A stretch of DNA of 64,000 nt, taken from positions 1 to 64,000 of the forward strand of contig JANQNY010000006.1 in assembly GCA_028279345.1 (NCBI GenBank), given 5' to 3'. Position 1 is the first letter of the stretch. Each line of letters starts with the position of its first letter. This DNA is from Geminicoccaceae bacterium. Its GTDB lineage: Bacteria > Pseudomonadota > Alphaproteobacteria > Geminicoccales > Geminicoccaceae. A program made the translations under genes and the position numbers. This document shows positions 1-7,067 of this stretch, one piece after another. Under the pieces are notes generated by a model. It saw nothing but the letters and a program-made list of their open reading frames with translations, was not told the DNA's origin and did not search any database.

Positions 1-476
1 GTGTTGAACCATTGCGGGCTGTTGGGGGCGGCCGCCTGTGCGGCGAGCATCGCGCGAAGCTCGTCGAAGAAGGCGCGGGCGTCCTCCTCCTCGTCGAAAT
101 AGCCGCCCTTCCAGCCCCAATAGGTCCAGGTGCCGGCGAGCCGATCGAAGACCTGCTTGGCCGACGTTTCGCCGGCCAGGCGCTCCTGTTCGGGCAGCTC
201 GGCGAGCGCGTCCTCGTCCGGGAGCTGGCGCTGGAGCCAGCTCGGCACACCGGTTTCGGCCTTGGGCTTCAGGCGCTGCGGCACGCCCGCCTTTCTGAAG
301 TACTTCTGCGCCAGCACGTCGACGGCCACCTGCGACCACGCCTCCGGCGCCTCGAGCCGGTCGAGCCGGAAGACGATCGATCCGTCCGGGTTCCTGATCT
401 CGCTCGTGGTCTCTCGGAAAGCGATGCCGGCATAGGCATCACGGCCGCGCTCGGTAAAACGTCGCTCGATCTTCAT
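1..476 (-). CDS. nrdJ: Adenosylcobalamin-dependent ribonucleoside-diphosphate reductase, N-terminal part (runs off the window)
   Basis: Class II (B12-dependent) reductase that makes deoxyribonucleotides for DNA synthesis. Only the first 158 codons are present. Read on the minus strand, the protein begins MKIERRFTERGRDAY, continues with a block containing EIRNPDGS, a segment EAWSQVAVDVLAQKYFRKAG, then TWTYWGWKGGYF and APNSPQWFNT at the window edge. This order is the hallmark of the long alphaproteobacterial NrdJ (about 1,200 residues). The ATG at 474-476 is preceded by a GAGAGG ribosome site. It diverges from the complex I gene at 976; the gap between them carries DnaA-box-like sites. The identification rests on recall of the family, and the catalytic part lies outside the window. 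Confidence 0.88.
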   Translation of the reverse strand, partial: MKIERRFTERGRDAYAGIAFRETTSEIRNPDGSIVFRLDRLEAPEAWSQVAVDVLAQKYFRKAGVPQRLKPKAETGVPSWLQRQLPDEDALAELPEQERLAGETSAKQVFDRLAGTWTYWGWKGGYFDEEEDARAFFDELRAMLAAQAAAPNSPQWFN

Positions 477-587
477 GCTGCCTCTCGTCCGCCGTCTGGC
501 GCTCGGGTTCGCGTTACCGTGTCCCGGGTCTGACCCGCCAGCGCCTCAGCCTCCCTGAGTGCACTGGAGCCCGCATGTTGTTCTCTT

Positions 588-808
588 TTATCCACAAGCC
601 GGGAAAAGCCGGCCGTCGACGGCAGGTTGGCGCCGCGTCAGACTTCTAGTCAACAGGATTTCGAACGCAACATCTAGCCCTTGGGGAGTCCAAGGAGCCC
701 AAAATCTTGTGGAAAAGCCTGCGTACGGCCGATGCAGAAGGGTTTTGTGACGAACCCGTTCCGCGGAGCGGCCGGCCTGCTCCCCGCGGTTGTCCAAGGT
801 TATCCACA
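588..808. promoter_or_regulatory. Cluster of three DnaA-box-like sites in the 477-975 intergenic region
   Basis: The 500-base gap between nrdJ and the complex I gene holds no convincing reading frame. It contains two exact TTATCCACA sequences at 588-596 and 800-808 on the plus strand, and TTTTCCACA on the minus strand at 708-716. All three fit the bacterial DnaA box TTWTNCACA. The sites lie upstream of the divergent nrdJ start. DnaA control of nrd genes is known in other bacteria, so a promoter role is possible; a replication origin is an alternative. What is seen is only the three motifs; function is inferred. Confidence 0.45.
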
Positions 809-975
809 GAATTTCCCGAGGTGCATGGTGGAGTTGGTCTCCAGATGTCTGCGGCGGAGAGCAGCCTCCAGCGCTGGAGTTTCGGTCCACCTGTGCGCGA
901 AATGGGACCATAGGGTTGTGGACCGAGACGTCCCGGCTGCGCATAGTCCGTGCGCAATTCGGGAGAACGCAGGCG

Positions 976-1362
976 ATGTTGCGTTGGCTGAGCTTCAACC
1001 GCTTGGGGACGTTCATTTTCACGCGTCGGCACGGCGAGCTGGTCGGCCAGGACGAGTACGGCAACGCCTACTACCGTGAGCGGCGGGCGAAGGACTGGCG
1101 GCACGAGCGCCGCTGGGTCGTCTACGCCGCCGATGTCGAGCCCGACGCCTCGTTGGTCCCGCCGGGCTGGGACGGCTGGCTCCATCGCCGCCTGCGTTTC
1201 TCACCGGCCGAGAAACCCCTGCCGCAGCCCCGCTGGGAGCGCGAGCACATCCCCAATCTCTCCGGCACCGCCGAGGCCTATGTCCCCGCCGGCCACGTCA
1301 AGCGCGGCGGCAAGCGCCACCACGCCACCGGCGACTACGAGGCTTGGACACCCGGCACCTGA
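976..1362 (+). CDS. NADH:ubiquinone oxidoreductase subunit, NDUFA12 family
   Basis: Accessory subunit of respiratory complex I, homologous to mitochondrial NDUFA12/B17.2; it sits on the peripheral arm at the inner membrane. The 128-residue protein shows the family features: an early FFTRR-like stretch (FIFTRRHGELVGQDEYGNAY), YRERRAKDWRHERRWVVY, then a region with PPGWDGWLHRR and a C-terminal part with HIPNLSGT followed by GDYEAWTP. The ATG at 976 is chosen because similarity to the family starts at the first residues (MLRWLSF); in-frame sequence further upstream looks non-coding. In alphaproteobacteria this gene usually stands apart from the nuo operon, as here. Confidence 0.9.
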   Translation: MLRWLSFNRLGTFIFTRRHGELVGQDEYGNAYYRERRAKDWRHERRWVVYAADVEPDASLVPPGWDGWLHRRLRFSPAEKPLPQPRWEREHIPNLSGTAEAYVPAGHVKRGGKRHHATGDYEAWTPGT

Positions 1363-1453
1363 GCTGGGTGTCGTTCGCCTGACGCGCGAACGACATACTT
1401 GACCGGATCGCGTCGAACCGCTCCCGTCTCCTGATTACTCCGGGAGCCCCTAC

Positions 1454-2770
1454 GTGGACATCGCAGGTCCCGACATCGACGCGTTCATTGAGCGCTGGCG
1501 CGCGGCCGGCGCCAACGAGCGCGCCAACTTTCAGCCGTTCGCCGCTGAACTCTGCGACATTCTCGGCGTGGAACGTCCCAACGTACGCACGCCCGATCCC
1601 GAGTTCGACGACTACGGCTTCGAGTATCCGGTCACCTTTGCGGCGCCAGACGGTTCGACCACCCAAGGCCGCATCGACCTCTACAAGCGCGGCTGCTTCG
1701 TGCTCGAAGCGAAGCAGGGCGCCGATGCCGAACTGGCCCAGCTCCCGTTGTTCGGCGGCAGCGGGCGACGGCGCAGCAGCGGCATCGGCGATCGTGGGAC
1801 CGAGGCTTGGGCCCTCGCCATGCAGCGTGCCAAGGGCCAGGCCGAGCGTTACGCCAAGGCGCTCCCCGTCGACCATGGCTGGCCGCCCGTCCTCGTCGTC
1901 GTCGACATCGGCCACGTAATCGAGCTCTACGCTGACTTCTCCAAGACCGGCAAAGCCTACGCCCACTTCCCCGACACCCAGAGCTTCCGCATCCCGCTCG
2001 AACGCCTCGCCGAGCCCGCCATCCGCGAGCGGCTCGCCACGATCTGGACCGATCCGATGGCGCTCGACCCGGCGGCGCATGCCGAGCGGGTGACCAAGGA
2101 CGTCTCGCAGAAGCTCGCCGTCATCGCCCGCGCCTTGGAACAAGCGGGGCACTCGCCCGACAGCGTCGCCGGTTTTCTCATGCGCTGCATGTTCTCGATG
2201 TTCGCCGAGGATGTGGGGCTACTGCCGAAGGATTGCTTCTCCGACCTGTTGAAGGGCCTCCGCGACCACGACGCGTCGCCCCAGCAGACCGCAGCCGCTC
2301 TGCAGCGCCTGTGGCTCGACATGGACAAGGGCGCCGAGTGGAGTTCCGACGCGCATGGGCCCGTGCTCTGGTTCAATGGCGGCTTGTTCGAGGGCGCGCA
2401 CGCCATTCCCATCGAGCCACACCACCGAAGCCTCCTGATCGAGGCTGCCGACGCCGACTGGCGTGACGTCGAGCCCGCGATCTTCGGCACGTTCCTGGAA
2501 CAGGCGCTCGACAAGCGCGAACGACGGAAGCTCGGCGCCGAGTTCACGCCGCGGCGCTGGGTGGAGCGCCTGATCATGCCGGCCGCCGTCGAGCCGCTGC
2601 GCGAGCGCTGGACGACCGTGAAGACCGAAGTGCTCACGCTCGATCTCAGGGGTGAGCACAAGAAGGCCGTCACCGCGGTGAAGGCCTTTCACGAGGAGCT
2701 GTGCAGCCTCAGGATTCTCGACCCCGCCTGCGGCTCCGGCAACTTCCTCTACGTCACATGGAGCACCTGA
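1454..2770 (+). CDS. MmeI-like restriction-modification enzyme, 5' part of a frameshifted gene (nuclease, spacer, methyltransferase motif I)
   Basis: Front part of a single-chain restriction-modification enzyme of the MmeI/type IIL kind. Residues 74-87 carry a PD-(D/E)XK-type nuclease signature (RIDLY, then LEAKQ). A helical spacer follows, then GAEFTPRRWVERL near residue 362, typical of the start of the N6-adenine methyltransferase, and SAM-binding motif I DPACGSGNFLY near residue 422. Four codons after the motif the frame runs into TGA. The next reading frame continues the family sequence with EHLKRLEGEVVDLL, so a one-base deletion near 2757-2759 has split the gene. GTG at 1454 is the likely start. 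As drawn, this fragment lacks the catalytic NPPF motif and the target recognition domain. Confidence 0.8.
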   Translation: MDIAGPDIDAFIERWRAAGANERANFQPFAAELCDILGVERPNVRTPDPEFDDYGFEYPVTFAAPDGSTTQGRIDLYKRGCFVLEAKQGADAELAQLPLFGGSGRRRSSGIGDRGTEAWALAMQRAKGQAERYAKALPVDHGWPPVLVVVDIGHVIELYADFSKTGKAYAHFPDTQSFRIPLERLAEPAIRERLATIWTDPMALDPAAHAERVTKDVSQKLAVIARALEQAGHSPDSVAGFLMRCMFSMFAEDVGLLPKDCFSDLLKGLRDHDASPQQTAAALQRLWLDMDKGAEWSSDAHGPVLWFNGGLFEGAHAIPIEPHHRSLLIEAADADWRDVEPAIFGTFLEQALDKRERRKLGAEFTPRRWVERLIMPAAVEPLRERWTTVKTEVLTLDLRGEHKKAVTAVKAFHEELCSLRILDPACGSGNFLYVTWST

Positions 2771-4929
2771 AGCGGCTTGAAGGCGAGGTGGTCGACCTCC
2801 TGCGCACCGAGTTGGGCGAGGCGCAGGAGGCCTTGGAGCTGTCGGACCTCAGCGTCGACCCGCACCAGTTCCTGGGGCTGGAGGTCAGCCCGCGGGCGGC
2901 GCAGATCGCCGACGTGGTGCTGTGGATCGGCTATCTGCAGTGGCACTTCAGGACCAAGGGCCGCGTCATGCCCGCGGAGCCCGTGCTCAAGAACTTCAAG
3001 AACATCGAGTGCCGCGACGCGCTCCTTGAGTGGGACGACGTCGAGCTGGTGCGCGACGACGACGGCAAGCCCGTCAGCCGCTGGGACGGGCGAACGATGA
3101 AGACGGACCTCGTCACGGGCCGCGAGGTGCCGGACGAGACGGCGCGCGTCGAGCTGGAGCGCTACGTCAACCCGCGGCCCGCGCCTTGGCCAAAGGCCGA
3201 CTACATCGTCGGCAATCCGCCGTTCACGGGCGGCAAGGACCTGCGCGACCGGCTGGGCGGCTATGCCGAGGCGCTGTGGGCCGCCTATCCCGACATGCCG
3301 CGTTCGGCTGATCTGGTCATGTACTGGTGGAAGCGCGCCGCCGACCTCGTGCGCACTGGCAAGGCGCGTCGCTTCGGCCTCATCACGACGAACAGCCTGA
3401 ATATGACGTTCAATCGACGCGCCGTTGACGCCGCCCTCAACGCCAAACCCCGGCTGCGCCTGAGTTTCGCAATCCCCGATCATCCTTGGTATCTGTCTGG
3501 AGGAATGGCGGCAATCCGCGTCGCGATGACCGTTGGGGACACCGGAGCCGGACCAGGAACACTGGTTCAAGTCGCAGATCGAATGAGTCGGGCGAGTGAA
3601 GGCGGTGACCAGCTACGCGAGCCAGTCTTCGGACCAGTCAGCGCGGACCTCCGCGTGGGTATCGACATCCGCCAGACGAAACCTCTCGCGAGTAACACAG
3701 GACTCTCAGCCCAAGGCATGAAGCTGCATGGTCGAGGTTTTGTGGTGTCGCCTGAAAAGGCGCGCGAACTCGGTTTAGGGGCTGTCAGCGGCCTCGATAA
3801 GCACATTGTGGAATTTCGAAATGGAAGGGACCTCACCAGCCGACCGCGCGGCGACATGGTTATTGACCTATACGGTCTCACCGAGGACTCGGTGCGGCAG
3901 CACTTTCCGTCATTGTTTCAGCATCTCTGGCAAACCGTGAAGCCAGACCGCGAAGCTAAGGTCGGTAGATCTAAGGACATGGCGGAATACGCCTCGAAAT
4001 GGTGGATCTTTGGCAAGCCGCGAAGCGAGTTGCGCCCTGCCATAAGTGTTTTGCGCCGTTACGCAGCGTGCGTAAGGGTTGCGAAACATCTGGTGTTTCA
4101 GTTTTTGCCTGCTCGAACATTGCCAGAGAGTAGGCTCATCGTCTTCGCGCTCGAAGGCGCCTGGTGTCTCGGAGTTCTGAGTTCATGTGTCCACGCCATC
4201 TGGGCCATTGCAGCCGGTGGTCGCCATGGCGTGGGGAACGATCCCGTTTACTACCCGACTGCATGCTTTGATCCGTTCCCGTTCCCCGACGCCACCGAGG
4301 CGCAGAAAGCGCCTATCCGCGAGCTGGCCGAGGAACTGGATGCGCTCCGGAAGCGCGTGCTGGCGGAGCATGAGGACCTGACGCTCACGGGCCTCTACAA
4401 CGTGCGGCAGGCGCTCATCGAGGGTCGGGCGCTGGCGGCGAAGGAGAAGGTCATCCACGACAAGGGCTGCGTCGGTGTCATCAAGCACCTGCATGACGAG
4501 ATTGATGCGGCCGTTGCAGACGCCTATGGCTGGCCCGTCGACCTCACCGACGAGCAGATCCTCGAACGCGTCGTCGCGCTCAACCTCGAGCGGCAGGAGG
4601 AGGAGAAGCGGGGCCTCGTCCGCTGGCTCCGCCCCGAATACCAGAACCCCGCGGGCACGCGAATAGAGCTGAAGGAGCAGGGCGAGCTGGCTGTGTCCGT
4701 GCAGCCCACAACGTCGCCTGCCGGCAAGCCCAAATGGCCGCAAGGCCTCACCGACCGCATCAACGCCGTGCGTGATGTGCTGGCCAAGCAGCCGGCGCCG
4801 GCGACCGCCGCCGACATCGCGACAGCCTTCCAGCGCAAGCCCCGCTCGGACGACGTGGCCGAGGTGCTGTCGGTGCTGGCCGCTTTCGGCCAAGCGCGGC
4901 TGGTCGGCAAGGACCGCTTCGCGCCCTAA
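2758..4929 (+). CDS. MmeI-like restriction-modification enzyme, 3' part of the frameshifted gene (methyltransferase core, target recognition domain)
   Basis: Continuation, one frame shifted, of the gene that starts at 1454. It begins MEHLKRLEGE, directly adjoining motif I of the upstream part. The catalytic N6-adenine methyltransferase motif NPPF is encoded at 3214-3225, followed by TGGKDLRDRLG. The middle portion (about 3590-4250) is the presumed target recognition domain, and the C-terminus is the helical region ending in a winged-helix-like stretch. An ATG at 2758 exists but has no good ribosome site and is likely internal in the ancestral gene. Joined, the two parts give about 1,160 residues, a normal length for this family. 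Without a frame correction neither half should methylate DNA. Confidence 0.8.
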   Translation: MEHLKRLEGEVVDLLRTELGEAQEALELSDLSVDPHQFLGLEVSPRAAQIADVVLWIGYLQWHFRTKGRVMPAEPVLKNFKNIECRDALLEWDDVELVRDDDGKPVSRWDGRTMKTDLVTGREVPDETARVELERYVNPRPAPWPKADYIVGNPPFTGGKDLRDRLGGYAEALWAAYPDMPRSADLVMYWWKRAADLVRTGKARRFGLITTNSLNMTFNRRAVDAALNAKPRLRLSFAIPDHPWYLSGGMAAIRVAMTVGDTGAGPGTLVQVADRMSRASEGGDQLREPVFGPVSADLRVGIDIRQTKPLASNTGLSAQGMKLHGRGFVVSPEKARELGLGAVSGLDKHIVEFRNGRDLTSRPRGDMVIDLYGLTEDSVRQHFPSLFQHLWQTVKPDREAKVGRSKDMAEYASKWWIFGKPRSELRPAISVLRRYAACVRVAKHLVFQFLPARTLPESRLIVFALEGAWCLGVLSSCVHAIWAIAAGGRHGVGNDPVYYPTACFDPFPFPDATEAQKAPIRELAEELDALRKRVLAEHEDLTLTGLYNVRQALIEGRALAAKEKVIHDKGCVGVIKHLHDEIDAAVADAYGWPVDLTDEQILERVVALNLERQEEEKRGLVRWLRPEYQNPAGTRIELKEQGELAVSVQPTTSPAGKPKWPQGLTDRINAVRDVLAKQPAPATAADIATAFQRKPRSDDVAEVLSVLAAFGQARLVGKDRFAP

Positions 4930-4975
4930 ACGCGGCTCGTGCTACCCTGCCACCAGATCAAGGGAGGGCAGTCGG

Positions 4976-5272
4976 ATGATCGTGCGTGTGTTTCGGGTCG
5001 TGGTGCACGACGGGAAGGAGCGGGAGTTCGAGGCGTTCTTCAGGGACACGGCGCTGCCGCTGATGCGCAGCCAGGAGGGGCTGGTCTCTATCACCCCGGG
5101 GCTGCCACGTCCCGAGACGCCGACCGAATTCTGCATGGTGATGGTCTGGCGGGACCTCGATGCGCTCAAGGCCTTCGCCGGCGAGGATTGGCAGCACGCG
5201 CACATCCATCCCGATGAGGCCCTGCTGGTGCGCGAGCGCTCAGTCCACCACTACGAGCTGCTGGACGCGTAG
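4976..5272 (+). CDS. Antibiotic biosynthesis monooxygenase (ABM)-domain protein
   Basis: Small 98-residue protein of the dimeric alpha/beta ferredoxin-like ABM fold. Evidence is the opening MIVRVFRVVV beta strand, a helix with EREFEAFFRDTALPLMRSQEG, the central LVSITPGL strand, a MVMVWRDLDALKAF stretch and a final strand near YELL. Such proteins act as haem-degrading or quinol-oxidising monooxygenases or as stress proteins without known substrate. The ATG at 4976 follows a strong GGGAGGGC ribosome site. It lies 46 bases after the restriction-modification gene in the same direction, but nothing links the functions. Substrate not predictable. Confidence 0.75.
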   Translation: MIVRVFRVVVHDGKEREFEAFFRDTALPLMRSQEGLVSITPGLPRPETPTEFCMVMVWRDLDALKAFAGEDWQHAHIHPDEALLVRERSVHHYELLDA

Positions 5273-5293
5273 GTGCGGCCGTCCCGCCACCTC

Positions 5294-5314
5294 GCGCCGG
5301 TATCACGCCGGCGC
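5294..5314 (+). terminator. Possible GC-rich hairpin terminator
   Basis: GCGCCGG at 5294-5300 pairs perfectly with CCGGCGC at 5308-5314 around a seven-base loop. It lies 21 bases after the stop of the ABM-domain gene and before the GFA-family gene. No run of T follows, so it may instead be a leader structure of the next gene. Confidence 0.3.
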
Positions 5315-5349
5315 TTCGGGCTGTCGGCGGTGAGCGCTCGGAGGAGAAG

Positions 5350-5796
5350 ATGACGAAGTCGAACGACGACACGGGCGCAGCGGTCACAGGACGGTGCTAC
5401 TGCGGTGCGACGACGATCAGCGCGACGCACATGCCGCGAACGATCGCCTACTGCCACTGCACCGACTGCCGGCGGGTAACCGGGGCACCCGTCGCGGCGT
5501 TTGCGGCGTTCGACGAGGCGACGGTGACGTTCTCGCCGGACGAAGGGCGCAAGGTGGTCGCCAATGCTGGTGTGATGCGAACGTTCTGTGCATCCTGCGG
5601 GTCTCCGCTCACTGGCCGCTACGACTACCTGCCGGGACAGGTTTACGTTGCGCTAGGCGTTCTCGACCAAGCCGGCGATCTCGCTCCGCAACTTCACGCC
5701 CACGAGTCCCAGCGTCTGGTGTGGCTCCACATCGATGACGAACTGGAACGGTTCGCGACGACCTCGCGGTCGCGGCTCCTCGATGCGGCCAAGTGA
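5350..5796 (+). CDS. GFA-family (glutathione-dependent formaldehyde-activating enzyme-like) zinc protein
   Basis: A 148-residue protein of the GFA/CENP-V fold, which binds zinc through paired cysteines. Visible ligand motifs are GRCYCG (residues 14-19), YCHCTDCR (residues 34-41) and CASCGSPL near residue 79, in the standard order and spacing. Family founders bind S-hydroxymethylglutathione, but most members have no proven substrate, so a formaldehyde role is not claimed. The ATG at 5350 follows a GGAGGAGA ribosome site. The preceding gap holds a hairpin at 5294-5314. Confidence 0.88.
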   Translation: MTKSNDDTGAAVTGRCYCGATTISATHMPRTIAYCHCTDCRRVTGAPVAAFAAFDEATVTFSPDEGRKVVANAGVMRTFCASCGSPLTGRYDYLPGQVYVALGVLDQAGDLAPQLHAHESQRLVWLHIDDELERFATTSRSRLLDAAK

Positions 5797-5931
5797 TGAA
5801 CGCGGTGAGCCGTGCAAGCACCGCACGCGCATCTGACGATGAGGCGCTCCTCCGCAACTGCTCGATGCACCGCTATGCGCTCATGGAAGCTTGAGCAAGC
5901 GGCTAGGCCACATGCTCATCGCCTCCAGGGA

Positions 5932-6948
5932 TCAAGCACGCGCTTCGGGCTGGGGGCCCACCTTGCGGGTGAACATCTCGATGACGCCGGGCGCCAGCTT
6001 CTCCGTAAAGCCGGCAACGAAGCAGATGACCGCGAGGGCGGCGTGCTGCTGCACGCTGCTGCCTTCGCCGCCGATACGGAAGCCGGTGCCGGCGGTCGTA
6101 TCGCCAAGGAGCGGTACGTTGAAATCGCTCGCCACGAGCACGTAGTAGATGAAGAGCGAGCCGCCGACGCCCACGCTGAGCCGCGCCAGCAGCGTCCACC
6201 AGCCGGCCGCTTGCTCGAGCGCCGCCAGCTTGATCGCCTCGAGCGAGGCCTCGCGCGTCCTGAGCATGCTGAAGGACGCACCGAGGAGGCCCGCAAAGAC
6301 CGCGACGACCGGGTCGGTGATCGCGGCCAGGACGCCAAGCCACGGCGGGGGCTGCTCGGTAAGGACGGCGGCCGTGCCGATGAACACGGCGCTGACAGCA
6401 AGGAACAGGGCGAAGCTGGTGATGAAGCAACGCACCTTGCGCTCGCGCAGGCGCAGGATGAAGCGGCGCTTACGGTGGGTGACGGTAGCCTGCGCGTGCA
6501 GGTCTTCGACCAGCCGCAACAAGAGGTGCCGCGGGTCGATCGCTTGGCGCTCCTCGGGCGTGCCGCGATCGAGCGTGAGCGCGACACCATCGTAGAACGC
6601 CTGCGCCTCGGGCTCCAGCCGACCGCGCTCGGCAAGCCGGCGGCGGAGTTCGGCGTCGGCCGTCTCGCGGTTGAGCGCGCCGAGCACGAGGCGCTCGGCC
6701 TGCAGCACGTCGACCCAGCGTAGCTCGCGACGCTGCAGGAGCGCTCGTGCGTCGTCGAGCGCGCCGCCCGTCGTACGCACGGCGCCGTCGGCCTCGAGCT
6801 GCCTAATGCGGGTCAGGAGGCAGGCGGCACGGTGCAGACGGAGATCGTCTTCGGCGACGTTCGGAGCGACGTCCATGGCGACCACGGCTGCGGCCGTGCC
6901 GGCGGCGGACACCGCCAAGGGTTGCGGCTGGGTGCGTAGCTCGTCCAT
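5932..6948 (-). CDS. Uncharacterised membrane protein with four predicted C-terminal membrane segments
   Basis: I do not recognise a named family. The 338-residue protein has an N-terminal soluble half (about 1-165) rich in charged helices, then hydrophobic stretches near residues 177-200 (ITSFALFLAVSAVFIGTAAV), 205-225, 250-280 and 305-330. It ends in a short charged tail (FTRKVGPQPEARA). The ATG at 6946-6948 has a GGAGGA ribosome site six bases upstream, so the longer upstream frame is discounted. It is the last gene of the minus-strand run bchE, TAXI binding protein, TRAP permease, separated from the permease by 119 bases. Placement suggests, but does not prove, a link to the transporter. 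Confidence 0.7.
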   Translation of the reverse strand: MDELRTQPQPLAVSAAGTAAAVVAMDVAPNVAEDDLRLHRAACLLTRIRQLEADGAVRTTGGALDDARALLQRRELRWVDVLQAERLVLGALNRETADAELRRRLAERGRLEPEAQAFYDGVALTLDRGTPEERQAIDPRHLLLRLVEDLHAQATVTHRKRRFILRLRERKVRCFITSFALFLAVSAVFIGTAAVLTEQPPPWLGVLAAITDPVVAVFAGLLGASFSMLRTREASLEAIKLAALEQAAGWWTLLARLSVGVGGSLFIYYVLVASDFNVPLLGDTTAGTGFRIGGEGSSVQQHAALAVICFVAGFTEKLAPGVIEMFTRKVGPQPEARA

Positions 6949-7067
6949 GCGCCATCCTCCCCGTCCTATCGGACCGAGATTCAGCAATGACGGCCTCTCG
7001 AGCGGTGATGCACAACACAAGGTTGATCGCGTCCGCTCATCGAAGACCCTCAAGCACACAATTCTGC

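Noticed and set aside
477-975. Cobalamin riboswitch upstream of nrdJ
   Set aside because: No B12-box-like conserved segment could be recognised on either strand.
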